A stretch of 64,000 bases of DNA, taken from Paractinoplanes polyasparticus. GTDB taxonomy: Bacteria > Actinomycetota > Actinomycetes > Mycobacteriales > Micromonosporaceae. Below the pieces are notes generated by a model. The model saw only the letters and a program-made list of their open reading frames with translations. It made no database searches and was not told the origin of the DNA. The position numbers and the translations under genes are program-made. The number at the start of each line of letters is the position of its first letter. The stretch's first letter is position 1. The stretch covers positions 1 to 64,000 of the forward strand of contig NZ_JAHWFK010000038.1 in NCBI RefSeq assembly GCF_019710575.1. The letters are read 5' to 3'. This document shows, piece by piece, positions 32,864 to 41,330 of the stretch.

Positions 32864-32877
32864 GGAGTGATCACTCC
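32864..32877. promoter_or_regulatory. Palindromic operator for the TetR-led operon
   Basis: GGAGTGATCACTCC is a perfect 14-bp palindrome upstream of the TetR gene, flanked by GTAAC and ACTTTA. No divergent gene is present, so it would mediate autoregulation of the TetR-unknown-acyl-CoA synthetase operon. Confidence 0.65.
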
Positions 32878-32961
32878 ACTTTAGACACTCACTACGCCAT
32901 CCTAGGAGGCTAGGTACCAGTCGGCTCGGGAGTGTGGTTAACGAAACAGATCCACAAACGA

Positions 32962-32995
32962 AACGAGCGCCCGGCCGAAGGGCCGGGCGCTCGTT
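32962..32995 (-). terminator. Terminator of the phytase-like gene
   Basis: AACGAGCGCCCGGCC (32962-32976) and GGCCGGGCGCTCGTT (32981-32995) form a 15-bp perfect stem with a four-base loop. On the minus strand it is followed by TCGTTTGT. It starts 12 bases after the stop codon of the gene at 33008. Confidence 0.88.
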
Positions 32996-33007
32996 GGACG
33001 AGCTGCG

Positions 33008-34195
33008 TTACCTGAGCAGGCGCTTGTCCACGTCGAGGGACTTCGGCAGCGCGATGGTGATCCACTCGTTGTTGTCGGCGGCGGTGGCGCTGCGGCCGGT
33101 CGAGAACGGGAAGTTGTTGTCGTTGAGGACGGCGATCGTGCTGTCGTCCAGGATCACGACGTCCTCGATGGTCTGGAAGGGGAACGTGAACGTCGTGCCG
33201 AAGCCGCCGAGCCGGCGCGGGTTGGCCACGTTCATCAGGTCGACCAGCAGCGTCTTGTCCAGGCGGCCGCCGCGCTGGGTGGCGAGGTAGATCCGCTTGA
33301 CGACCGCGGTGGCGCCCTGGCCGTTGTCGCGCTCGATGATCAGGAAGCGGTTGCGGTCGACCGCGATCGCGTCGCCGATCGCGAAGTCCGGGTTGTCGAG
33401 CTGGTAGGTCCAGCGCTTGCCGGTGTACTTCTTCGCGCCAACGTCGAACTCGTTCAGCCGCAGCGCGCCGGCCGGGTCACCGGTGATCGAGCCCTCGAGC
33501 AGCGCGTAGAGGTACCGGCCGTCGGGCGACTGGGCCAGACCCTCGAAACCCTTGCTACTGCGGGCGGTCGCGGTGGCGCCGGTGCGCGTGGCCGTCTCGG
33601 GCGCGATCACGCCGTCGAGCGTGACCGGGGCGTCGAGCAGCCGGCCCGCGCGGTCGAAGTGCAGCAGGTACGGGCCGAACTCGTCACCGATCCAGTAGGT
33701 GCCGTCGGCCACCTTCTGGATCGACTCGGGGTCGAAGTCGGCGCCCGTGAGGACCCGGTCGGCGCGGGTGAGGGCCCACGGGACCAGTCCCTTCGGGTCG
33801 GTCAGGTTGACGCCGCCGAGCACGTCGACCTGCCCGGTCCGGAAGACCGGGGCCAGCCGCTGGACGCGCAGCAGGAAGTCGCCCGAGTTGGCCTGGTTGC
33901 CGTACCCGTTGTCGGACAGCACGTCGAAGGTGCCGTCGCCGTTGTCGGCGATCCCCGAGAAGCCCTGGATCGGCTGGTCCGCGAAGGGCACGACGAAGCC
34001 GTTGAGGTTGCCGGTGGCGAGCGCGCCGGACTGCTCGCTGCCCGGGACGAAGGTGCCGGCGGGCAGCGCGGCCCAGCCGGTCAGCGTGGGCCGGGAGACC
34101 TGGTGACCTCCGGCGTACGACGCGGTGCCGGCCAACGACAGGGTGAGCGCCAGGACGCCGGCTCCGGCGAGAAGGTTGCGGACGATCTTTCGCAT
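33008..34195 (-). CDS. Secreted esterase-like/phytase-like beta-propeller protein
   Basis: Exported protein of 395 residues with a signal peptide (LLAGAGVLALTLSLAGTASYA, cut near residue 28). The body matches the phytase-like domain (PF13449): GFSGIADNGDGTFDVLSDNG, DFDPESIQKVADGTYWIGDE, GFEGLAQSPDGRYLYALLEG and ENDNGQGATAV-like repeats with Asp-rich turns. Members are predicted six-bladed propellers with proposed phosphatase or esterase activity, rarely tested. It is monocistronic with a strong terminator. Confidence 0.88.
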   Translation of the reverse strand: MRKIVRNLLAGAGVLALTLSLAGTASYAGGHQVSRPTLTGWAALPAGTFVPGSEQSGALATGNLNGFVVPFADQPIQGFSGIADNGDGTFDVLSDNGYGNQANSGDFLLRVQRLAPVFRTGQVDVLGGVNLTDPKGLVPWALTRADRVLTGADFDPESIQKVADGTYWIGDEFGPYLLHFDRAGRLLDAPVTLDGVIAPETATRTGATATARSSKGFEGLAQSPDGRYLYALLEGSITGDPAGALRLNEFDVGAKKYTGKRWTYQLDNPDFAIGDAIAVDRNRFLIIERDNGQGATAVVKRIYLATQRGGRLDKTLLVDLMNVANPRRLGGFGTTFTFPFQTIEDVVILDDSTIAVLNDNNFPFSTGRSATAADNNEWITIALPKSLDVDKRLLR

Positions 34196-34262
34196 GCCCG
34201 CAGGCTACGGAATCCGGGTTGATCGGGACCGACCAATGGCTTGCGGCACCGCGCGCAGAAGA

Positions 34263-35213
34263 TCAAACCCGGGTGGCGGTGTCCGACTCGTGCATCCCGG
34301 CCAGCGTCTCCACGCCCCCGCCGAAGCCGGCCGCGGCCACCGCGGCGATCACCGTGACCGCCCGCAGCGCGTGGAAGCTGCCGCGGCCCAGAGTGGCCGC
34401 CTTCAGGTTGTGCGCGACCGCGCGCGGCAGGGTGCGGCGCAGGTAATCCTGCTCGGCGCCGAGCTTCTGTTCGCGCGGCAGCAGGCCGGCCATCTGCACC
34501 TTGCCGCGACCCTCGGCGTAGCAGCGGCGCAGGAAGAACCGGAACGTCGAACGGTCGAGCGGCACGTCGTGCTCGATGACCGAGTCCGGCACATACATCC
34601 AATGGCCGCCGGTCTCGGCGCTGATCCGCAGGCAGAGCTCGGTGTCCTCGGGCCGGTTCTGGTCCCCGAGCTTGCCGAAGCCGACCCGGAACCCGCCCAC
34701 CCGCACGAACGCCTCGCGGCGGATCATCATGCTGGCCGACCACACGTTGCGGATCTCGGCGATCGAGGTGGGCATTCCCGCGTACGAAACCCCGACCGTC
34801 CACAGCAACTCGTCCGGCAGCCACGACGGGCGGTGGCGTTCCCAGGCCGGCACGATCAGCCCGCCCGCGCCGACCACGGCCGGGTCGCCGAACGGAGCGG
34901 CCAGGTGCTCGAGCCAGGTGGGATGGGCGACGGTGTCGTCGTCGAGAAAGGCGATCTGCTCCGACCGGGCGTAAAAGGCGCCGGTGTTGCGATTGCCCGA
35001 GGCGCCCCGCTCGGACTCGTTCTCGAGCACGGTGACCTCGGGGAACTCGGCCTTGACGCGCTCGAACAGGTCCGGGTTGTGATCGACCACGACGATGATC
35101 TCGGCCGGCCTCACCCGCTGGGCTTGGACGGACGCGACCGTACGCTGCAACGACGCCCACCGGCGCTCGCTGTGCGTAGGGACGACGACGCTGGCGTCGA
35201 TACTCTCGGTCAT
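34263..35213 (-). CDS. Family 2 glycosyltransferase
   Basis: Glycosyltransferase of 316 residues. The GT-A fold is evident: SVVVPTHSERRWASLQRTVA, the nucleotide-sugar pocket IVVVDHNPDLFER, the DxD metal motif in IAFLDDDTVAHPTWL, and the acceptor-side ED in NRPEDTELCLRIS. A hydrophobic C-terminal segment (FHALRAVTVIAAVAAAGFGG) may bind the membrane. The likely role is in an envelope glycan or glycolipid. No other sugar genes are adjacent. AGGAG precedes the ATG at 35213; a longer in-frame start is unsupported. Confidence 0.88.
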   Translation of the reverse strand: MTESIDASVVVPTHSERRWASLQRTVASVQAQRVRPAEIIVVVDHNPDLFERVKAEFPEVTVLENESERGASGNRNTGAFYARSEQIAFLDDDTVAHPTWLEHLAAPFGDPAVVGAGGLIVPAWERHRPSWLPDELLWTVGVSYAGMPTSIAEIRNVWSASMMIRREAFVRVGGFRVGFGKLGDQNRPEDTELCLRISAETGGHWMYVPDSVIEHDVPLDRSTFRFFLRRCYAEGRGKVQMAGLLPREQKLGAEQDYLRRTLPRAVAHNLKAATLGRGSFHALRAVTVIAAVAAAGFGGGVETLAGMHESDTATRV

Positions 35214-35817
35214 GGCGCGGCGCTCCTGATGGCGTGGCGAAGCGAAGTTGATCAACCTGCGATCGGGACCATACACAGCGAATCTATGATTCCCATATGA
35301 GTGTGACCGGCGATGATTGACAGTTCCGACACCATTGTTTCGGCCAAGCAACCGCTCCGGGCAATGCCCCCTATTTCGGCGCGTTCCTTAACCCACAGCT
35401 GTGGCGTAACGCACTCCTACGCGCACATGTCCGCCGTGTTTCAACAGCTCAGCGTGTCCGCGCGACGAATTGACGCCGACCCGGCGCCAACACTTGCTGC
35501 CGGAAAAGCGTTAAGGGCCAATGGTCTCGACCGAGATCATCCGTTCGCCCGATGCCAGTTCCGGCACAACCGTGAACAACGCCGGATGGGCACAGAAATG
35601 GCGCGCCTGGCATGGTCGCGCGAATCATCGGACGGTGCGAATAAGCAGTACTCAAAGTAATGAAAGCGTTCGTTACGGAGCCGGGTCAGGCGCGTTCTCA
35701 TTGTGCTGCGAGGCTCCCCCCGCCCGGCGACGGGATCGTGTCGGCCGGGAACCATGCACGGGAGCCGATCGTTGCCCACGCGGGAGCAGCGGCTCGGGTG
35801 TGGTCGGTTCGGTGGGG
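35214..35817. other. Gene-free, relatively AT-rich intergenic region
   Basis: About 600 bases without a supportable gene. Base composition is visibly less GC-rich than the neighbours. It holds a TTGACA at about 35328, a 12-bp palindrome CCACAGCTGTGG (35393-35404) and the promoter region for the leftward glycosyltransferase. The open frames across it have atypical composition and no ribosome sites. A non-coding RNA or a decayed insertion is possible, but neither is shown. Confidence 0.5.
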
Positions 35818-36165
35818 TCAGCGCCAGAAGACGGCGACCGCGGCGTTGGCCAGGGTCAGCACGATGATGCCGATGAAGTGGCCCTTGTTCACGGCCTCGC
35901 GCTTGCGCGGGATGAAGACCATGATGAAGATCAGGATGGCCAGCAGGAGCTTGACGCCCAGCTTGATCGGGCTGGGTTCGTAGTCACCGCCGCCGCGCAG
36001 GGGGGCGGCCAGGGCCAGGCCCGACAGCAGCTGGATCACCGAGCCCCACAGCACGGCCGGGTTGATCCGGAACTTGCCGGTGAGGAACTGGGCGATCGCG
36101 CCGCCGAGCAGCAGCGCGAAGCCGACCAGGTGAATGAAGAGCAGGATCAGCCGGAGTGCTTCCAC
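35818..36165 (-). CDS. Small integral membrane protein
   Basis: Protein of 115 residues with about four predicted membrane helices: LRLILLFIHLVGFALLLGG, VLWGSVIQLLSGLALAAPL, LGVKLLLAILIFIMVFIP and IIVLTLANAAVAVFW. It resembles the conserved hypothetical small membrane proteins of actinobacteria, possibly distantly related to DUF2269-like or CopD-like segments, though I cannot name the family. It lies 34 bases after the P450 stop codon on the same strand and may share its transcript. Confidence 0.78.
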   Translation of the reverse strand: MEALRLILLFIHLVGFALLLGGAIAQFLTGKFRINPAVLWGSVIQLLSGLALAAPLRGGGDYEPSPIKLGVKLLLAILIFIMVFIPRKREAVNKGHFIGIIVLTLANAAVAVFWR

Positions 36166-36199
36166 GCCCGGAAGCTTGCCAAAGCCGCGGCCACGCCCG

Positions 36200-37423
36200 T
36201 CACTCGGGGGCCGAGATCACCGGCAACGTGAACAGGCCGCGCAGCAGCAGTCCGGGCCGCCAGGTCAGCTCGGGCGGCGGGACGGCCAGGCGCAGGGTGG
36301 GCACGCGGTCGATCAGGGCGGCGAACGCGATCTGAGCCTCGAGGCGGGCCAGCGGGGCGCCCAGGCAGTAGTGGATGCCGTGGCCGAAGGCCAGGTGGGG
36401 GTTCTGGGCCCGGTCGAGATGCACCTCGTCGGGGTCGGGGAAGCGGGACTCGTCGCGGTTGGCCGACAGCAGGCCGATCACCACCGGGGCGTACGCGGGG
36501 ATCTGCCGGCCGCCCAGGGTGACGGGCTCGGTGGTGATGCGGAACGTGGCGGTCTCGACCGGGGACTCGTACCGCAGGAACTCTTCGACCGCGGTGGGCA
36601 GCAGCCCGGGGTCGGCGCGCAGGCGCTCCCAGCGGTCGCGGTCGGTGAGCAGCAGGGCGGCGCCGTTGCCGATCAGGTTGACGGTCGTCTCGTGGCCGGC
36701 GATGAGCAGCAGGAAGACCATCGACATGAGCTCGTCCTCGTCGAGCCTGTCCTCGCTGTCGCGCACCTCGATCAGGCCGGAGAGCAGGTCGTCGCCGGGC
36801 TGGGCGCGGCGCGCGGCCAGCAGGCCGCGGATGTAGGCGACCATCGCCTGCGCGGCGCCGGGGAACTCGGCCTGGTAGGCCACGCCGCCGACGATGATGT
36901 TGGACCAGCGGCGGAAGGAGTCGCGGTCCTCGGCCGGGATGCCGAGCAGCTCGCAGATCACCTGGATCGGCAGCGGGAAGGCGAACGCGTCGATCAGGTC
37001 GAAGGGCTCGCCCGGGACGGGGAAGGCGTCGAGCAGTGACGTCGTGATCTCGGTGATGCGGGGGCGCAGGGCCTCGATGCGGCGGGCCGTGAAGGCGGCC
37101 GAGACGAGGCGGCGCAGGCGGGTGTGGTCGGGCGGGTCGACGGCCAGCATGTGACGGGACAGGGCCCGCTGGATCGCGTCCGACGGGTGGCCCTCGTTGC
37201 GGCCCGACTTCGAGAACCGGGGGTCGGTCAACGCCTGCCGGGCGTCGTCGTAGCGGGTCACCAACCAGACGACGGCGCCGCTGGCGATCCGGACCTGCCG
37301 CACCGGGCCCTCGCGCCGCCACTGCGCATAGAAGGGATGCGGGTCGGCGTGGAACCGCGGGTCGGCCAGATCGTCCCGGACGCTCTCCGACATGCCTGCG
37401 TCTCCCCCGTCGTCAGTGGACAT
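36200..37423 (-). CDS. Cytochrome P450
   Basis: Soluble bacterial class I P450 of 407 residues. The I-helix oxygen motif is LIAGHETTVNLIG, the K-helix ExxR is in EEFLRYESPV, and the heme loop is FGHGIHYCLGAPLARLE with the ligand Cys near residue 353. Redox partners are not encoded nearby. The substrate is unknown; closest general resemblance is to CYP105/107-type actinobacterial enzymes. The ATG at 37423 overlaps the AlkZ-like gene by 11 bases; ATG 37393 is an alternative. Confidence 0.94.
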   Translation of the reverse strand: MSTDDGGDAGMSESVRDDLADPRFHADPHPFYAQWRREGPVRQVRIASGAVVWLVTRYDDARQALTDPRFSKSGRNEGHPSDAIQRALSRHMLAVDPPDHTRLRRLVSAAFTARRIEALRPRITEITTSLLDAFPVPGEPFDLIDAFAFPLPIQVICELLGIPAEDRDSFRRWSNIIVGGVAYQAEFPGAAQAMVAYIRGLLAARRAQPGDDLLSGLIEVRDSEDRLDEDELMSMVFLLLIAGHETTVNLIGNGAALLLTDRDRWERLRADPGLLPTAVEEFLRYESPVETATFRITTEPVTLGGRQIPAYAPVVIGLLSANRDESRFPDPDEVHLDRAQNPHLAFGHGIHYCLGAPLARLEAQIAFAALIDRVPTLRLAVPPPELTWRPGLLLRGLFTLPVISAPE

Positions 37424-38468
37424 CCACGACAGTACGCCCCGGTATGCCGTGCCAGGCGAGCAGATTTTCGGCCTCGGCGACGATCGGTTCGACGTCCACC
37501 GGGTGGAACATGGTGGCCCGCAGGGTGTCGCCGGTGATGGCCCACTTCCCGGCCACCCGGCCGTCGACCAGCACGAACCGCGCGCCCTCGACGCTGAGCC
37601 CGCGGTACGCGTGGTCGATGATCCGGCTGCGGTCGTCGAAGCCGAGCACCACGTTGTCGAAGGCGGGCAGGAAGCGCGGCGGCACCGGCTGATCCGGATC
37701 GGGCAGCGGCCCGTCGAGCACGTCGAGCAGCTCGCGGCCCCGGACGTCGCGGAAGCTGCGTAGTCGCGGCCGCAGTCGCTTGATCGATTCCCGCAGGCCG
37801 CTCAGCCCCGACCAGGCCCGGATGTCGGACGACGACGCCGGTCCGAACGCCCGCAGATACCGCAGCACCAGCTCGTCGGCGAGGCCGGCCGGGGGCACCG
37901 GGCGGCCCAGCCACGTCTCGATGGTCGTGTTGCGGGCGGGCGCCGACTGACCCCAGACCCCGCGCGGCGGCACCTGCACCAGCGGCACGTACGAGCTGAG
38001 CGCGTCCCCGAGCACGCGGGCCGGCACCGACGGCCACCGCCCGCCGACGGCCCGGCCCACCTCGGGCAACGTGCTCGGCGTCCGCTCGAAGTGGGGTTGC
38101 CCGGCCGCCGCCAGCTCGGCCAGGTCGACGCCTTCGAGGTCGCGGCGCAGCACGGCCCGGGCCCGCGCCTCGAGCATCGGCTGGTGCAGCCCCCGCAACC
38201 CCAGGCAGTCGTCCGCCGTGACCAGGTGGATCGTGCGCCGCATGAGCAGGGTGCGCACGACCTGGCGGCTCTCCAGCAGCTCGACCAGCTCGTCCGGCCG
38301 GAACCCGTCGAGACGGCTCCACAGGCCCACGTACGGCTCGTGCGGTTCCTGGGCCTGCAACCCGACGAGGTGCCGGACGACGTCGACCGCCGGCGCGGTG
38401 TGCCGGCGGTCGAGCATCTGGCGGGCGAGCAGTGCCCGGTTGAGCGCACGGTTGTCGAGCACGTCCAT
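37413..38468 (-). CDS. AlkZ-like (HTH_42, YcaQ family) DNA glycosylase
   Basis: Protein of 351 residues of the winged-helix HTH_42 family. The motif Q38-A-Q40 in VGLQAQEPHEP matches the catalytic QxQ of AlkZ, the azinomycin-resistance glycosylase that unhooks interstrand crosslinks. Other family features are RRTIHLVTADDC, VLRYLRAFGPASSSDIRAWS and PAFDNVVLGFDDRSRI. Relatives without toxin partners (AlkX/YcaQ) protect against nitrogen-mustard-type damage. It overlaps the P450 gene, which could suggest detoxification or biosynthesis linkage. Confidence 0.85.
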   Translation of the reverse strand: MDVLDNRALNRALLARQMLDRRHTAPAVDVVRHLVGLQAQEPHEPYVGLWSRLDGFRPDELVELLESRQVVRTLLMRRTIHLVTADDCLGLRGLHQPMLEARARAVLRRDLEGVDLAELAAAGQPHFERTPSTLPEVGRAVGGRWPSVPARVLGDALSSYVPLVQVPPRGVWGQSAPARNTTIETWLGRPVPPAGLADELVLRYLRAFGPASSSDIRAWSGLSGLRESIKRLRPRLRSFRDVRGRELLDVLDGPLPDPDQPVPPRFLPAFDNVVLGFDDRSRIIDHAYRGLSVEGARFVLVDGRVAGKWAITGDTLRATMFHPVDVEPIVAEAENLLAWHGIPGRTVVDVH

Positions 38469-38477
38469 GAGAGGAAG

Positions 38478-38756
38478 CTAGTCGTCGAACCCTTCGTCGG
38501 CGCGCTCCCGCCGCAGATGGGATTCGGCGCGGCGGGCCATCGGTCCCTCTTCGGCGGCCAGGCCCTCGTACATGCCCCGCACTTTCTCGTACGGCTGGTT
38601 CGGCGGCAGCAGGGGCAGCTGCTCGGGGGCGTGCGCCGTCTGCAAGATCTGGGCGCACACGTCGCCGAACAGGCGCTGCAGGTCGATCTCCTGCTGGTAG
38701 GCGCACGCCGCCCGGCGCTCCACCACCAGGTCGGAGACCGTCCGCTCGTCCGCCAT
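38478..38756 (-). CDS. Small hypothetical protein
   Basis: Protein of 92 residues, mostly helical and acidic, with two cysteines (AACAYQQE, GDVCAQIL) and the segment LPLLPPNQPYEKVRGMYEGL. It lies nine bases ahead of the AlkZ-like gene and is probably co-transcribed. I do not recognise a family. Start and codon usage look genuine. Confidence 0.6.
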   Translation of the reverse strand: MADERTVSDLVVERRAACAYQQEIDLQRLFGDVCAQILQTAHAPEQLPLLPPNQPYEKVRGMYEGLAAEEGPMARRAESHLRRERADEGFDD

Positions 38757-38803
38757 GCCGCCACCTCCTCAGGTGACGGCATGGCTACCCAGCATCGGAC
38801 GGG

Positions 38804-39499
38804 CTACGCGGCGGCCTCGCGGATGAGGTCGACCAGCGTGGCCGCCTCGGGAATGGCGACGGTGTGCGAGCCGCCGGCCAGTTCGACCGTGCGGCGCGAG
38901 CCGGCCCGCTCGGCCATGAAGCGGTGCGCGGCGACCGGGATGTTGAGGTCGTCGCTGCCGAACAGGAACCAGGACGGGATGGACTTCCAGGCCGGGTCGC
39001 CGGACGCCTCGTTGAGCGCGCCCTCGGTGATCGGCCGCTGGGTCACGGCCCAGACAGCGGCGTCCTCGGCCGGCGAGTCGGCCGCGAACTGGTGGTGGTA
39101 GGCGTCCTGCCGGATGTAGAGGTCGGTGCTGCCGTCCGGCAGCTTGACCGGGTTGAGCGTCTCGCCCAGCGAGCTGCCCGGGAACTTGCCGGCCAGGGCG
39201 GCGGCGCTCTCCCCCGCGTCGGCCGCGAAGGCGCCCACGTAGACCAGCGACTTCACGTTGGCGGCACCGGTGGCGGCGTTGGTGATGAGCATGCCCCCGT
39301 ACGAGTGGCCGACCAGCACGATGTCGCCCTCGATGGAGGCGAGCGTGGCCCGCAGGTAGTCCGAGTCGTACTTGACGCCGCGCAGCGGGTTGGCCACGGC
39401 CACCGCCGGGTAGCCGTCCGCCCGCAGCAGCTTGATGACGCCGTCCCAGCTGGCCGACTCGGCGAACGCGCCGTGCACGAGGACGATGGTCGGTTTCAT
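38804..39499 (-). CDS. Alpha/beta hydrolase
   Basis: Cytosolic hydrolase of 231 residues. The oxyanion motif is VLVHGAFAESASW, the nucleophile Ser is in VLVGHSYGGML, the acid probably in FGSDDLNIP, and the His in GGSHTVAIPE. It matches the actinobacterial group of short esterase-like proteins often annotated as salicylate esterase-like. GGGGGAG lies just upstream of the ATG at 39499; an extension to 39538 is unsupported. No coupled neighbours. Confidence 0.9.
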   Translation of the reverse strand: MKPTIVLVHGAFAESASWDGVIKLLRADGYPAVAVANPLRGVKYDSDYLRATLASIEGDIVLVGHSYGGMLITNAATGAANVKSLVYVGAFAADAGESAAALAGKFPGSSLGETLNPVKLPDGSTDLYIRQDAYHHQFAADSPAEDAAVWAVTQRPITEGALNEASGDPAWKSIPSWFLFGSDDLNIPVAAHRFMAERAGSRRTVELAGGSHTVAIPEAATLVDLIREAAA

Positions 39500-39648
39500 G
39501 TGCTCTCCCCCAGGTTCCGCGGATCGGTTCCTCCTCACCCTGCCCCGCCACCGGCGACAGGGGATCAGTAATTCGACTGGTTGTCGACGTAAAGCCCGGG
39601 TATTCGACCTGCGTACACCTGTCTGAGAGGAGCGTCACGTGACCCCGG

Positions 39649-40545
39649 TCAGGCCACGGTTGCTGCCGCCGCGGCCAAGGCGTCGAGAGTGGACCGGTCC
39701 GGTTGATCGAGCACGGCCTGTGACTCGTCGACCAGGCCGGTCAGGCGGGCCACCTCGGCCTCGGTCAGATCCCGGGCCACCTCGGACGCGGCCACGTTGG
39801 CCCGCAGATGGCCGGCGTTGCCCGTGCCGGGGATGACGACCATCGCCGGCGAGCGGCGCAGCAGCCAGGCCAGGGCGACCTGGGCCGGGGACACACCGAG
39901 GCGCTGCGCCGGGCCGGTCAGTTCGGCGTAACCGGTGAGCCGCCCGGAAGCCAGCGGGTAGTACGGCACGAACATGATGTCCTGCGCCTCGCAGTCGGCG
40001 AGCACCTGCACACCGCTGCGGTCGAGGAGGTTGAAGCGGTTCTGCACGGCCGCGATCGGCGTCAGCTTCTGGGCCCGGGCCAGCATCTCCGGTGACGCGC
40101 CGGACAGCCCGATGCGCCGGATCAGGCCCTGCTCCCGCAGCTCGACGAGCACCCCGAGCGAGTCCTCGAGCGGAACGTCGCTCGCCATACCGCGATAGTC
40201 ACCGTCGAGCCGCAGGTAGGTGAGCTCGCTGACCTCCACCCCCAGGTCTTCGAGTGCCTCGTGCACCTGCCGGCGGACCGTGTCCGGGTGGTCGGTGACG
40301 AGCCACTCGCCGTTCGGTCCCCGGCCCGCGCCGACCTTGTTGCCGACGATCAGCCCCTCCTTGGGCAGCGCCTGCCCGATCAACTGATTCACCGTCCGCG
40401 GCCCGTACGCGTTGGCGGTGTCGAAGAAGGTCACGCCCAGCTCGACAGCCAGGCGCAGCACGCCACGCGCCGCCTCGGGGTCCGCCGGCAGGCCCAGCAC
40501 GTTCGGGCCGGCCAGTTGCATGGCGCCGTATCCCACTCGGTTCAT
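39649..40545 (-). CDS. Aldo/keto reductase
   Basis: NADPH-dependent oxidoreductase of 298 residues with an (alpha/beta)8 fold. The catalytic Asp and Tyr lie in FFDTANAYGPRTV and the Lys in LIVGNKVGAG. At the position where most relatives have a catalytic His (LH motif after beta-4) this protein reads SELTYLRLDGDY, so the His seems replaced. NADPH-binding residues are in VIPGTGNAGHLRANV. GAGGAGAGAG precedes the ATG. It is divergent from a TetR gene over a set of four operator-like boxes, and its expression is probably substrate-induced. Confidence 0.88.
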   Translation of the reverse strand: MNRVGYGAMQLAGPNVLGLPADPEAARGVLRLAVELGVTFFDTANAYGPRTVNQLIGQALPKEGLIVGNKVGAGRGPNGEWLVTDHPDTVRRQVHEALEDLGVEVSELTYLRLDGDYRGMASDVPLEDSLGVLVELREQGLIRRIGLSGASPEMLARAQKLTPIAAVQNRFNLLDRSGVQVLADCEAQDIMFVPYYPLASGRLTGYAELTGPAQRLGVSPAQVALAWLLRRSPAMVVIPGTGNAGHLRANVAASEVARDLTEAEVARLTGLVDESQAVLDQPDRSTLDALAAAAATVA

Positions 40546-40562
40546 GGTTCTCTCTCCTCGGC

Positions 40563-40636
40563 CGTATCACTGCCACGCCCACATGCGTAGCAGTGCTACG
40601 TTCCAGTGATACGCCAAATGCCGTAGCATTGCAACG
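40563..40636. promoter_or_regulatory. Array of four 15-bp operator-like boxes
   Basis: Boxes of pattern CGTAnCAnTGnnACG occur at 40563-40577 (CGTATCACTGCCACG), 40586-40600 (CGTAGCAGTGCTACG, a perfect palindrome), 40599-40613 (CGTTCCAGTGATACG) and 40622-40636 (CGTAGCATTGCAACG). Start-to-start distances are 23, 13 and 23. The last box reaches the first base of the TetR GTG start codon. It sits between the divergent aldo/keto reductase and TetR genes. Confidence 0.7.
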
Positions 40637-41322
40637 TGACCGATGCGAAGACCCGGGCGATCCTCGAGGTGGCGGGCGAGATCCTGGAGCGGGAGGGGGC
40701 CCAGGCGGTCTCGACCCGTTCGGTCGCCGCGGCCGCCGGCATCCGTGCCGCCTCGCTCTACCAGCTCTTCGGCGACAAGGACGGTCTGCTCGCCGCGCTG
40801 GCCGTCCACGCGTTCGACCTCTACCTGTCCGAGAAGCACACGCTCGAGCCGACCGACGACCCGGTGGCGGACATGCGCCGGGGCTGGGACATGCACGTCG
40901 ACTTCGGCCTGCGCCACCCCGCGCTCTACCTCTTGATGTTCGGCACCGACCGGCCCGGACGCCGCCCACCGGCCGCCGCCGAGGCCGACCGGCTGCTGCT
41001 CACCTTCCTCGACCGCGTCGCCGCCGTGGGCCGGCTCCGCGTCCCGCCCGACGTTGCCGCGTCCCTCGCCACCGCCGCGATCATCGGCGTCACGCTGACC
41101 TTGATCGGCCTGCCCGCCGACGACCGCGACCCGACGCTGTCCGCCCGGATGCGAGACACCTTGATCGACTCGATCGTCACCGACCCGGCCCCGGCCGCGG
41201 ACCCCGGTCTGGCGTCACGCGCCCTCGCCCTCGACGCCGCAGTCGCCACCGCGGGCACCCTCCCCCTGCGCCCCACCGAGACCGCCCTGCTGCGCGACTG
41301 GCTCGACCGCCTGGCCCGCTGA
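40636..41322 (+). CDS. TetR/AcrR-family regulator
   Basis: Regulator of 228 residues starting with GTG. The helix-turn-helix is AILEVAGEILEREGAQAVST with VAAAAGIRAASLYQLFGDKD. The C-terminal domain (TetR_C_13-like layout: RRGWDMHVDFGLRHPALYLL) binds an unknown ligand. It is divergent from the aldo/keto reductase and probably represses both genes through the boxes that overlap its own start codon. Confidence 0.92.
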   Translation: MTDAKTRAILEVAGEILEREGAQAVSTRSVAAAAGIRAASLYQLFGDKDGLLAALAVHAFDLYLSEKHTLEPTDDPVADMRRGWDMHVDFGLRHPALYLLMFGTDRPGRRPPAAAEADRLLLTFLDRVAAVGRLRVPPDVAASLATAAIIGVTLTLIGLPADDRDPTLSARMRDTLIDSIVTDPAPAADPGLASRALALDAAVATAGTLPLRPTETALLRDWLDRLAR

Positions 41323-41330
41323 CCGGCGCT

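Noticed and set aside
35313..35660. Open frame of 115 codons in the low-GC gap
   Set aside because: Amino-acid composition is unlike a folded protein, there is no ribosome site, and codon third positions are not GC-biased as in real genes here.
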